Source: a virus
Direction: 5' to 3' (one strand)
Length of the DNA stretch: 24,926 nt
Virus record (IMG/VR): IMGVR_UViG_3300017730_000076
Location: 1-24,926 of that record
The position numbers and the translations under genes are program-made. The notes beneath the pieces are model-generated. The model worked only from the letters and a program-made list of their open reading frames with translations, had not been told where the DNA came from and ran no database searches. Numbering within the stretch: the stretch's first letter is position 1; the number at the start of each line of letters is the position of its first letter. Below are positions 7,710 to 15,569 of the stretch, piece after piece.

Positions 7710-7737
7710 TATATAATGCGTAATTTTTATTTGTCAA
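7710..7737 (-). promoter_or_regulatory. Candidate sigma70-type promoter for the replication operon
   Basis: On the minus strand, TTGACA (7737-7732, perfect -35) is followed by a 16-base spacer and TATATA (7715-7710, 4/6 match to -10). It overlaps the last codons of the 119-aa gene and would start transcription about 25-30 bases before the 182-aa gene. The AT-rich background weakens the evidence, but this is one of the larger gaps in the leftward operon. Confidence 0.4.
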
Positions 7738-8086
7738 ACATTATTTCTCCTCTTTCATATAAATCTATTTCAATAGGGTAATAAGTTTTTTCCTGTCTGT
7801 CCCATTTAAGTATGTTATATCTACCATTTGTAAGGTCTGCGACAATTGAGCACGCCACTCCAATTATGGCAGGATCTCCTGTTAATAACAAATAATCATC
7901 GGAAGTATAATTTTTTAAAAGTTTTCTTAGTTTAAACACTAAGGGACCTGGTGACAGAATAATTTGGGAAAATTCAGGCAACAATGTGACAATATCGCCA
8001 TATTTTGACGCACCCATAATATTAAATTTAGGTTCGCCTTTACTTGTTCCTGGTAGTTCTTGAATAACGTAAACTTTATTTTCCAT
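7727..8086 (-). CDS. Conserved hypothetical phage protein, 119 aa
   Basis: A 119-aa soluble protein starting MENKVYVIQELPGTS. It has a hydrophobic middle, QIILSPGPLVFKLRKLL, then LLLTGDPAIIGVACSIVADL, and ends NILKWDRQEKTYYPIEIDLY plus a short acidic tail. The pattern matches a small protein I associate with marine phage replication modules, but no function is known. It is the first gene of the leftward unit, starting at the divergent region shared with the SNF2-like helicase, which suggests early expression. A weak AGAAAG precedes the ATG at 8086. Confidence 0.8.
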   Translation of the reverse strand: MENKVYVIQELPGTSKGEPKFNIMGASKYGDIVTLLPEFSQIILSPGPLVFKLRKLLKNYTSDDYLLLTGDPAIIGVACSIVADLTNGRYNILKWDRQEKTYYPIEIDLYERGEIMFDK

Positions 8087-8096
8087 AACTTTCTAT

Positions 8097-8131
8097 TTGA
8101 CTTTCCTATATCATTAGAATACAAAAGTCAA
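8097..8131. promoter_or_regulatory. Divergent promoter region with 8-bp inverted repeat
   Basis: TTGACTTT at 8097-8104 is mirrored exactly by AAAGTCAA at 8124-8131, in the 65-base gap between two divergent genes. On the plus strand, TTGACT (8097-8102), a 17-base spacer and TACAAA (8120-8125) make a plausible promoter for the SNF2-like gene. On the minus strand, the other arm gives TTGACT (8131-8126), with TATAGG 15 bases further as a poor -10. The symmetry places the two -35 elements so that polymerases would compete, or it could be an operator. Confidence 0.4.
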
Positions 8132-8151
8132 CAGAAAGAAGAATTATAATT

Positions 8152-9585
8152 ATGAACTATAAATTTAAAACTAAGCCTTACGCACATCAATTAACTGCGT
8201 TAAAAAAATCTTGGGACAAAGAATGCTATGCTTATTTTATGGAAATGGGTACTGGTAAATCAAAAGTATTAATAGACAACATTGCTATGTTGTATGACAA
8301 AGGTAAAATAAATGGTGCTTTAATTGTAGCACCCAAAGGTGTAATTGGTACTTGGCATGCTAATGAATTACCTACACACTTGCCAACACACATTGATCAT
8401 AACACAGTTCTTTGGCAAGCAAATATTACTAAGACTCAACAAACAAAACTAGATACCTTATTTGAAACAGGTGAAAACTTACACGTTCTTATTATGAATG
8501 TAGAATCTTTTAGTACTAACAAAGGTCTTAAATTTGCAGCTAAATTTTTAAGTTGTCATAGGACCCTAATGGCTATTGATGAATCTACTACTATTAAAAA
8601 CCCAGAAGCTAAACGAACTAAGGCTATTGTTGCTTTAGGAAGAGAGGCAAAATTTAGACGTATTCTTACAGGATCTCCTGTAACAAAATCACCATTAGAT
8701 CTTTACAAACAATGTGAATTTTTGGGTGATGAACTATTAGATTTTAGTTCTTACTACGCATTTAGAACTAGATATGCAATTATGAAATCTGCTAACTTTG
8801 GTGGCAGGTCTGTACAAATTGTAGTAGGTTATAAAAACCTTGGTGAACTGTCTGACAAACTAGAAAAATTTTCATACCGGGTGTTGAAAGAAGATTGTTT
8901 AGATCTTCCTGACTATACTTTTATGAAAAGAATTGTTCAACTAACTCCAGAGCAAAGAAAAGTTTATGATCAAATGAAACGAATTGCTTTGGCTTCTATG
9001 GATAACAAAATGATGACTACTTCAACTGTGTTAGTACAGTTGATGCGACTTCATCAAATTACTTGTGGTCACTTTACTGCAGATGATGGCACTGTTAAAT
9101 TTATTAAGAACGAAAGAATTATAGCATTGATGGATATCCTTAAAGAAGTAGAAAACAAAGCTGTGATTTGGGCCCATTGGCGACATGATATTAAATCTAT
9201 TATTGAAGCTGTTGAAAAAGAGTATGGTAAAGACTCTTATGTTACTTACTATGGAGACACACCTCAAGAAGATAGACAAGATAATATTAAAAAAATGCAG
9301 GATCCCAATAGTCCTGTTAGATTTTTAATTGGTACTACTGCAACAGGTGGTTATGGTATTACACTTACTGAAGCCAACACTATGATTTATTATTCTAATG
9401 GTTATGACCTTGAGAAAAGAACTCAAAGTGAAGCTAGAATAAACAGAGCAGGTCAAAAAAGAAAAATGACTTACATAGATATCCTTGCAGAAGATACTGT
9501 TGATGCAAAGATTGTAAAAGCTTTGAGAAAAAAAATGAATATAGCTAATGAAATTATGGCAGAGGATTTTAAAGAATGGATTTAA
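8152..9585 (+). CDS. SNF2/SWI2-type superfamily 2 helicase (DEAD-like ATPase)
   Basis: A 477-aa SF2 ATPase with an N-terminal Q-motif-like YAHQLTAL, motif I EMGTGKSK (31-38), motif Ia IVAPKGVIGTW (58-68), motif II DEST (143-146; Ser-Thr replaces the usual Ala/Gly-His), motif III LTGSPVTKSPLDLY (172-185), motif IV VIWAHWRHDI (338-347), motif V GTTATGGYGITLTEA (394-408) and motif VI QSEARINRAGQ (425-435). These are SNF2-like proteins, which translocate on duplex DNA and often act in recombination, replication restart or removal of bound proteins. It is the only large plus-strand gene, with AGAAAGAAG upstream of its ATG. The next gene overlaps its end by 10 bases. Confidence 0.93.
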   Translation: MNYKFKTKPYAHQLTALKKSWDKECYAYFMEMGTGKSKVLIDNIAMLYDKGKINGALIVAPKGVIGTWHANELPTHLPTHIDHNTVLWQANITKTQQTKLDTLFETGENLHVLIMNVESFSTNKGLKFAAKFLSCHRTLMAIDESTTIKNPEAKRTKAIVALGREAKFRRILTGSPVTKSPLDLYKQCEFLGDELLDFSSYYAFRTRYAIMKSANFGGRSVQIVVGYKNLGELSDKLEKFSYRVLKEDCLDLPDYTFMKRIVQLTPEQRKVYDQMKRIALASMDNKMMTTSTVLVQLMRLHQITCGHFTADDGTVKFIKNERIIALMDILKEVENKAVIWAHWRHDIKSIIEAVEKEYGKDSYVTYYGDTPQEDRQDNIKKMQDPNSPVRFLIGTTATGGYGITLTEANTMIYYSNGYDLEKRTQSEARINRAGQKRKMTYIDILAEDTVDAKIVKALRKKMNIANEIMAEDFKEWI

Positions 9586-9782
9586 TAATATTAAATGATG
9601 GCTTGTATCAACTGATACCTGTAACAAAACAAATAATGGAAGGTATAGCCATAACAGCAGAAGTAGATTGTTTTGCTTTGTGTGATATTTTAAGACTTAA
9701 ATTATCTGGCTATGCTGATACCTTAAACTTGCATATAATGAAAGATGGCTCTGGTTATTTTATGGGCTGCATGTGTAATTAA
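9576..9782 (+). CDS. Hypothetical 68-aa protein downstream of the SNF2-like helicase
   Basis: A 68-aa protein starting at ATG 9576, inside the last codons of the helicase gene (10-base overlap, different frame), so probably translated by coupling. It begins MDLIILNDGLYQLIPV, has a central helical Cys-containing region (DCFALCDILRLKL) and ends DGSGYFMGCMCN. Four Cys residues, two close to the C-terminus, hint at metal binding, but the spacing fits no motif I know. Its TAA stop overlaps the TAA of the convergent decarboxylase gene in the palindrome TTAA. The family is unknown. Confidence 0.65.
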   Translation: MDLIILNDGLYQLIPVTKQIMEGIAITAEVDCFALCDILRLKLSGYADTLNLHIMKDGSGYFMGCMCN

Positions 9783-10156
9783 ATATCCTGGAGCCCTGTT
9801 TCACGATTAAGAAATTTGTATTCTATTTTCTGTATATTAAAATCTTCTTTTATTTTTTTACATATAGCTTCTACATCTAAATTACCGCAACTATAAACAT
9901 CAAATTGCATTAACGCTGGATTAATTTCATCCCAAATATGCATTGCTATGTGCGATGTTTCAATAATTGCAACTGCAGTAATGCCTCTGTTACCTTCCAT
10001 ATGACAATACTTAACATAAGGACCCATAAATATTTTCATATTAATAGACTCTACAAATTCTTTCATCCATTCTATTAATTGTTCTTCGTCGGTTGGTGGA
10101 GTTACAGCTTCAGCGCGCACAATTAAGTGCTTGTGTACCAGTAAACTGTTTTTCAT
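9779..10156 (-). CDS. speD: SpeD-family pyruvoyl-dependent decarboxylase (AdoMet decarboxylase-like)
   Basis: A 125-aa protein matching class 1b SpeD in length and motifs: N-terminal HKHLIVRAE, GNRGITAVAII, the processing region ETSHIAMHIWDE with Ser68 as the candidate pyruvoyl precursor, His73 five residues later, and Cys90 in DVYSCG. SpeD self-cleaves before the Ser to make a pyruvoyl cofactor and decarboxylates S-adenosylmethionine for spermidine synthesis. Two departures are visible: Thr67 replaces the usual Glu before the Ser, and HIWDE replaces HTWPE, with two extra residues before the Cys. Similar viral proteins exist, and some SpeD homologues are known to have become ornithine or arginine decarboxylases, so the substrate is uncertain. 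It starts with an ATGA overlap with the membrane protein gene. Confidence 0.88.
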   Translation of the reverse strand: MKNSLLVHKHLIVRAEAVTPPTDEEQLIEWMKEFVESINMKIFMGPYVKYCHMEGNRGITAVAIIETSHIAMHIWDEINPALMQFDVYSCGNLDVEAICKKIKEDFNIQKIEYKFLNRETGLQDI

Positions 10157-10347
10157 TGTAATGCTAAAGCAAAGATAACATAAGCCATACCACTGATTAA
10201 AGCGCCGACTGATACTAATAGAATACTTTCTACTCTATTAATTTGATGTTCTAATTTTAAAATTTTATCGTGAGTTTGTTTTTGCATTATTCTACAAAGT
10301 TTTTCGTGAGAATCTATTCTCTCTATTGCTGTATTTTTAGTAGCCAT
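10153..10347 (-). CDS. Small XhlA/holin-like membrane protein
   Basis: A 64-aa protein with a charged helical N-terminal two-thirds (residues about 8-42, including HEKLCRIMQKQ and KILKLEHQINRVES), then a single C-terminal membrane helix, ILLVSVGALISGMAYVIFAL. This layout of amphipathic helix plus tail membrane anchor is that of haemolysin XhlA-like and some holin-accessory proteins of phages, so a lysis role is plausible. No endolysin is visible beside it, so the assignment is tentative. It overlaps the end of the 310-aa gene by 11 bases and the start of the decarboxylase gene by 4 (ATGA). The Shine-Dalgarno, GGA, is inside the preceding coding sequence. Confidence 0.7.
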   Translation of the reverse strand: MATKNTAIERIDSHEKLCRIMQKQTHDKILKLEHQINRVESILLVSVGALISGMAYVIFALALQ

Positions 10348-11269
10348 ATGTGTTTATAATTCCTCCATTTGCCATTTGAGGTAATGGAAAGTATGTGTTA
10401 GCAAATTCTTCTATATTCATTCCTGTGCCTTCCTCTGCACCTGACTCTATAAACATTTTAGTTACCATAACCCGGTAGTTTGTATCACCACCAAGTTCAA
10501 AGTTTACTCTACCACCATCTGCACCATGAAAAGATTGACCATATGAAGCAGTTCCTTGACCACCTTTAGAAGTGTCTTTAGTACTACCAGTATTTTCAAA
10601 CCCACCTTCAGCACTATGCATTCCTCCATCATATGTACCACCTGCATCTGAAAGAGACGCTCCTCCACCAATGTATGTGCCACCACCGCCATTATTGTTG
10701 CTAGTATCTACATAACTATTTTCATTAGCATCTACACTAGTATCTCCAATAGTTGAATAGTCAAAACTAGGTGTAGTATTTTTTTTAAAAGGATTACCTA
10801 TATTAGAAATAGTATCTTTCCAATTTTGTGGAATACCTTCTGTAAAAGTTCCTTTAATAGAACCAGGTTTAAAGCCACCTGTTTCGTTTAGATCAAATTT
10901 ATCTCCAAAACCTAACGCCTCTAGTGCGTAAGCAAACGCAGGTTTAATATTTAAACCTAAATGATTAATATTTTTACCATCAATGGTTTGATAAAGTCCT
11001 GAAGTTGCATTTTTATATCCTGTAACTTCTGTTGGTACAAAGTCATATGCACCAACACCTCCTGTTTCAGTCCAGACATCTTTAGTAAAAGTTTTTTCTG
11101 TGTCTTTTAATAAGTTTCCAAACTTTCCAAAATCTCCTTGTGGTCCATCTCCGCCACCTTGTTGATATTGTTGTGGAACTATTACTTGTTTATTAGATAT
11201 AGATTCAATACCTTCGCCTGTTTCAGCGCCTTTGTTTTTATAGTATTGATATAATTCGTAAAATGTCAT
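10337..11269 (-). CDS. Probable virion/internal protein with a GGRVNF module
   Basis: A 310-aa, Gly/Thr/Ser/Asn-rich protein starting MTFYELYQYYKNKG. Residues about 185-250 are low complexity (NNNGGGGTYIGGGAS and similar), probably flexible. Residues 250-261 carry ADGGRVNFELGG, a variant of the GGRIG module found in the two neighbouring virion proteins. The C-terminal 60 residues look globular (MVTKMFIESGAEEG, NIEEFANTYFPLPQ) and end ANGGIINTYGY. The start codon forms a TAATG junction with the 1430-aa gene. Location among large virion genes suggests an internal or tail-associated protein; no enzymatic motif is seen. Confidence 0.75.
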   Translation of the reverse strand: MTFYELYQYYKNKGAETGEGIESISNKQVIVPQQYQQGGGDGPQGDFGKFGNLLKDTEKTFTKDVWTETGGVGAYDFVPTEVTGYKNATSGLYQTIDGKNINHLGLNIKPAFAYALEALGFGDKFDLNETGGFKPGSIKGTFTEGIPQNWKDTISNIGNPFKKNTTPSFDYSTIGDTSVDANENSYVDTSNNNGGGGTYIGGGASLSDAGGTYDGGMHSAEGGFENTGSTKDTSKGGQGTASYGQSFHGADGGRVNFELGGDTNYRVMVTKMFIESGAEEGTGMNIEEFANTYFPLPQMANGGIINTYGY

Positions 11270-14200
11270 TATGTTCTAAACGTTGTGTTACCAAATAAGG
11301 CCTCTTCTTTTTGAGCAGAGGACATTTTATTATATGGTATTCCATATAAAGATGCAATATTTGTTGAGTTATTTTGAGCTAATATAGGAAGTATCTGAGC
11401 TTGTCCTGCAGCCATTACATTTGTTGCAGGTAACGTAGCTTTTACTTGTTCAACTGGAGCTATGTTTGGAGCTACAGATGTATCTACTATTTCTCTAGAT
11501 TCCTCTACTCCTGGTGATAAAAGCTCATCTATAAATTGTTCTAATTCTTCTATAGATCTTCCTAATTCAAATTTTCTTAAATCTTTTTGACTGTCTTTAA
11601 AAATATCCATTACAATTTCGTTTTGGTCTTTAATTTCGTCAGCTTTAAAAGGATCTTCATCTTCTAATCTTTTTGCTAATTGTTCGAAGGCTTCAATACT
11701 ATAAGTCGGAGATTTAAACTCACCTCTCATTAAAGTTCTTGATTCAGTTTTAGTTAATCTGTTTTCTAAAATTTTTCTCAATTCCCTTGAACTAATACCT
11801 AATTCTTCTGCTGCATTTAATGTGTTAAACATTTGAGTTTGATTAGCATAGTTTTCTAATACATATTGTTTCCATGCAGCAATTTTATTTTCAGGTGAAG
11901 TTCTTGCTGAGTATGCTGTTTTAGCAAATTTACTTCTAATCAATCCTTTATCTTTTCCGTAAGAAGTTAATATAAAAGGCATACTAGATAGAGGTTTAGC
12001 ATCTTCTAATCTAACCCCTGACATCAAAGCTGCTATTTCAGCTGCACCATCTCTTTGAGTTCCGTAATCTGTAAATTTTCCAGTTGCACCTTCCCATACA
12101 CGTTGAGCACTAGTAACTGCTCCAGGTGTTAATCCACCAAAAATATGATTAATAGATTTTGCTAATTTAACATCTGGTGAGTCTTGTTCAAAATAAATTA
12201 CTTTACCTGTTCTTGTTTTACCGTTTCTACCCACAGGTAAAACATCTGTAACTCTTTCTGTACCAATTGATTCTGTAACAAATGGAGTAATAAATTCTGC
12301 AATAGCACCTTTTCTTTTTTGACCATCTCCACCAATTAGTTCACCAAATAAAGCATTGTATATAATCTCATTAGCAGTAGATTTATTTAAACTACCATCA
12401 GAGAAAGCACCTATCACAGCATTAACCGGAGCAACTAAAGTATCGTATGGATTTGAATATGAAAAATTATAATATTTAAAATTACCGTTTTCATCTGGAG
12501 AAGACATTGGTATTAACGTAGAATTTCTTTGATACGTCGGAGCAAAGTAAGTTTGAAAAGCTTCCATAGTTGCATCATCTACTCCCGTTACATATTGAGC
12601 TCCCTTTTTAACAGTATATCCAACACCACCAAGAACAGTCGAAAGACCTACCAATCTTCTCATTCCCATTTGTCTTATGTAAGGATTATTACTAGTCAAC
12701 TCTCTTGTACCAAGTGAAAATATATTGGATGAAGTTCTTAAAATTTCTGCAGGGAAAGCTATAAAGTTTCCTAAAGGTAAGTTTCTAATATTTTCAATTA
12801 ATTTTGGAACCTTACTATAGGTAGGAATTGTATTGGTAACTAAATACGCAGAAGCTTCTTCTAATGCTTCCAAAGGAGTTTTAGCAGCACCTGTAAAAGT
12901 ATTAATTTTTTCAAATCTACTACCTGTAACTGTTGTAAACCAATCATCTATGTTTCTAAAAAAAGCAGCTTGAGCAGCATCTTTTTTACTACCTGCAGGC
13001 ATCTTCATTAAGGCAGTTGCATCCATAGCACCGTTTCTAGAAAAAGCAGTTCCTAACGCACCTTGATAAAAATTATCTGAATAAATTTTCCAGTAGTTAT
13101 CAGCACCTTGATATACATCAGTTAGTTTTTTCATAGCAGGACTATTCATTAATCCTTGAAAATCAAGTTTACCATTCTTAGCAGACTCTAAAACTCTTCT
13201 CATTTCAGCTAAGTTAACGTTTTGATCAATAACTCCTCTTTCAATTAATCTTTCTATTCTAGCAATTCTTTCTATATCTGTTTTTGCTCCTGCAAATATA
13301 TCTTCACCTGTTAATCTCCAAGCATCTTTAAAACCAATTCGACCTCCTATTAATCCACTAGCCATAGGAAACATTGCTGCTGTTGTAAAGTTTCTTATTT
13401 GTGTCATAGGTGATAAAATTGTTTTAGATATTTGTGCACCTGCTTTTAGAGTCATTAAACCTTTATAAAAAGGAAGACTATATAAACCAGCGGTTGCTTC
13501 TTTAGCACCTACTAATGCATGAGCTAATTCTGGAGCAGCGTAATACTTACCGTTAAATAAATCACTTGTCATAACAAGATCAGAAAAATTTTCTTTACGC
13601 CCAATTTTAGATAAATCTACAAGTCTTGTTTTACTGCCCAATCTTGCCATAGCAGCAGCATCAAATATTGCTCCGTTTACATTGTCTCCAGTTCTTAAAC
13701 CTGCTTGTAAAATACCATCAAAAGCTTTCTTACCATACATTTGTTTTGATTGTTGAAGAGCTACATCTAGACCCGCATTAATTGCGCTCCAAGTTTTAAC
13801 GTCTTCAGTTATTAGTTTTCCAGAAGAATCTTTTATACCTCGTTTAGAAAGCTCTACACCTGTTCTACCTTTTTCAACAGACAACATTCTTTTTACTGCA
13901 TCAGGTAGATCTTCTCCTTTAAAAGCTCTTAACGGTTCGCCTTTAGTTTTTTCTGTAACATTCCACATTTTATTTAATTCGTTGAATGCAAACTCAGGGC
14001 TTTCTGCTCCAGATATAACTTTTTGTTTGTATGCTAACATATCTCTTTTAGCAAATTTATCTAATGCTTGTTCATAAGCATCGTCATAAACTTTTCCTGA
14101 AGTAGCTCCTTTAGCTATTTTAACAGCTTCTTGTCTGACTGCAGCTAACACATCTTTGTCACCTGTTTTAATTATATTTTTAAATTCTTTAATAGCATTT

Positions 14201-15561
14201 TTTTCTAACAGTGGATTAAATTCAAATTTTTTATTATTAAATGCAGCAAAATTTCTTTTACTATACAAAGCGTAGTCTGCTGCTAAACTTTGCAAAGCAT
14301 CTTTTTTAGTTATTCCAGACGTAAATGCACTAAATCTTGTAGCTGCAGCATCAATTAATTTATCAAACCGCATTACATTTTTTCTAACATCTTTTGGAAT
14401 TGTTTTTAATATTTCTCTTTTTTCGTTTTTTGAAGTAGCTAATAATAAATTATGTACTTTGTTGTCTTCTAATTGTAATTTTAATAATGAATCTCCATCT
14501 CTATTAAAAATAACTTTGTATTTATCTACAATATCTTTGTGTCCTTCCTGAATAGCTTCACCAATTTTAGTTAATGTTTTTTGTTCTGCACCAAATTTTA
14601 AATTAAGATCTACTTGTATATCTCTTATAGCTTTACCTTGTCCTCTATATGTATCAAATTGATCTCTTAATTTTATAATTCTTCTTTTAAGATGATCCAT
14701 TACACCACCTTCAGCCGGAACATATCTCCATTCTACATCACCTGCAATTTTTTTACCTGCATCTGACAATCTAGTTCGACCTGCTATTACTGCTTCTTGA
14801 AGAATACTTTTATTATTTTTACCAACGACAGCATTAATTGCTCCTGTTAATGGGTAGTCTATTACATTTAAAGCTTTTCCTCCTACATAACCAACTGTTT
14901 TAGCTGCAGGTAAAATTCCATATCTAAAACCTAAAGATGCTGCTTGTGGTAAAAGTGTTATTCCAGCTCCTAATACAGCTCCTTCTGCACCAAATTTTGC
15001 TTTACCTTTTATAGTTTCAATTGCTCTATCTCTTCCTTCTAAACCTGAGTAATCAGTTTGTTCCGTGAGCCCTGTAATATCAGACAAGGTCCCTAATTCA
15101 CTTGGAGTAGAAACTGCAAAATCTACGACTCCACCTATACCTCCAAAATAACCTGCACGTTTAGTAAGTTCAGCAGCTTTACCAGCTTTAGATAAACTAC
15201 CAAGTTTAGTCATTGTGAAACCAGCTCCTGATTTCATTTTACTTAAACCATTAGCAATTTTTAATGCTCCTAGATAAGGAATTCCAAACTGAGTTATAAC
15301 AGAAGTAATGTCTCCTAATGCAGTTTTAGTATCAGGAGTTGCAAGGAAACCATCTCCTTCAAAAATATCTTCTATTCCTTTTAATAAATTTGTGTTAGCT
15401 AAATAATCAATAGGCATTGCACCCATTTCTAACAATCCTCTCACAGCTAAACTTAATCCCTTAGCTGGACCTGTAATAACAGTATCAGTAATATATCCTA
15501 GTGTTCCAATGTCGCCACCTCTTGCGACTTCAACATCTTTTTCCCAAGTTTCCCAGGCCAT
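11269..15561 (-). CDS. Giant internal virion / DNA-ejection protein candidate
   Basis: A 1430-aa protein, the largest in the window. Gly/Ala-rich hydrophobic stretches occur near residues 85-106 and 190-230 (AVLGAGITLLPQAASLGF), and another around LVGLSTVLGGVGYTVKK in the C-terminal half; long charged helical regions lie between. Size, alternating helical and membrane-active segments, and position beside other virion genes resemble the large internal ejection proteins of podoviruses (T7 gp16, 1318 aa, is the functional analogue). I do not see a convincing lytic transglycosylase motif, so only analogy is claimed. The Shine-Dalgarno TAGGAGT precedes ATG 15561; the stop couples to the 310-aa gene. 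Confidence 0.75.
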   Translation of the reverse strand: MAWETWEKDVEVARGGDIGTLGYITDTVITGPAKGLSLAVRGLLEMGAMPIDYLANTNLLKGIEDIFEGDGFLATPDTKTALGDITSVITQFGIPYLGALKIANGLSKMKSGAGFTMTKLGSLSKAGKAAELTKRAGYFGGIGGVVDFAVSTPSELGTLSDITGLTEQTDYSGLEGRDRAIETIKGKAKFGAEGAVLGAGITLLPQAASLGFRYGILPAAKTVGYVGGKALNVIDYPLTGAINAVVGKNNKSILQEAVIAGRTRLSDAGKKIAGDVEWRYVPAEGGVMDHLKRRIIKLRDQFDTYRGQGKAIRDIQVDLNLKFGAEQKTLTKIGEAIQEGHKDIVDKYKVIFNRDGDSLLKLQLEDNKVHNLLLATSKNEKREILKTIPKDVRKNVMRFDKLIDAAATRFSAFTSGITKKDALQSLAADYALYSKRNFAAFNNKKFEFNPLLEKNAIKEFKNIIKTGDKDVLAAVRQEAVKIAKGATSGKVYDDAYEQALDKFAKRDMLAYKQKVISGAESPEFAFNELNKMWNVTEKTKGEPLRAFKGEDLPDAVKRMLSVEKGRTGVELSKRGIKDSSGKLITEDVKTWSAINAGLDVALQQSKQMYGKKAFDGILQAGLRTGDNVNGAIFDAAAMARLGSKTRLVDLSKIGRKENFSDLVMTSDLFNGKYYAAPELAHALVGAKEATAGLYSLPFYKGLMTLKAGAQISKTILSPMTQIRNFTTAAMFPMASGLIGGRIGFKDAWRLTGEDIFAGAKTDIERIARIERLIERGVIDQNVNLAEMRRVLESAKNGKLDFQGLMNSPAMKKLTDVYQGADNYWKIYSDNFYQGALGTAFSRNGAMDATALMKMPAGSKKDAAQAAFFRNIDDWFTTVTGSRFEKINTFTGAAKTPLEALEEASAYLVTNTIPTYSKVPKLIENIRNLPLGNFIAFPAEILRTSSNIFSLGTRELTSNNPYIRQMGMRRLVGLSTVLGGVGYTVKKGAQYVTGVDDATMEAFQTYFAPTYQRNSTLIPMSSPDENGNFKYYNFSYSNPYDTLVAPVNAVIGAFSDGSLNKSTANEIIYNALFGELIGGDGQKRKGAIAEFITPFVTESIGTERVTDVLPVGRNGKTRTGKVIYFEQDSPDVKLAKSINHIFGGLTPGAVTSAQRVWEGATGKFTDYGTQRDGAAEIAALMSGVRLEDAKPLSSMPFILTSYGKDKGLIRSKFAKTAYSARTSPENKIAAWKQYVLENYANQTQMFNTLNAAEELGISSRELRKILENRLTKTESRTLMRGEFKSPTYSIEAFEQLAKRLEDEDPFKADEIKDQNEIVMDIFKDSQKDLRKFELGRSIEELEQFIDELLSPGVEESREIVDTSVAPNIAPVEQVKATLPATNVMAAGQAQILPILAQNNSTNIASLYGIPYNKMSSAQKEEALFGNTTFRT

Positions 15562-15569
15562 TTAGACTC

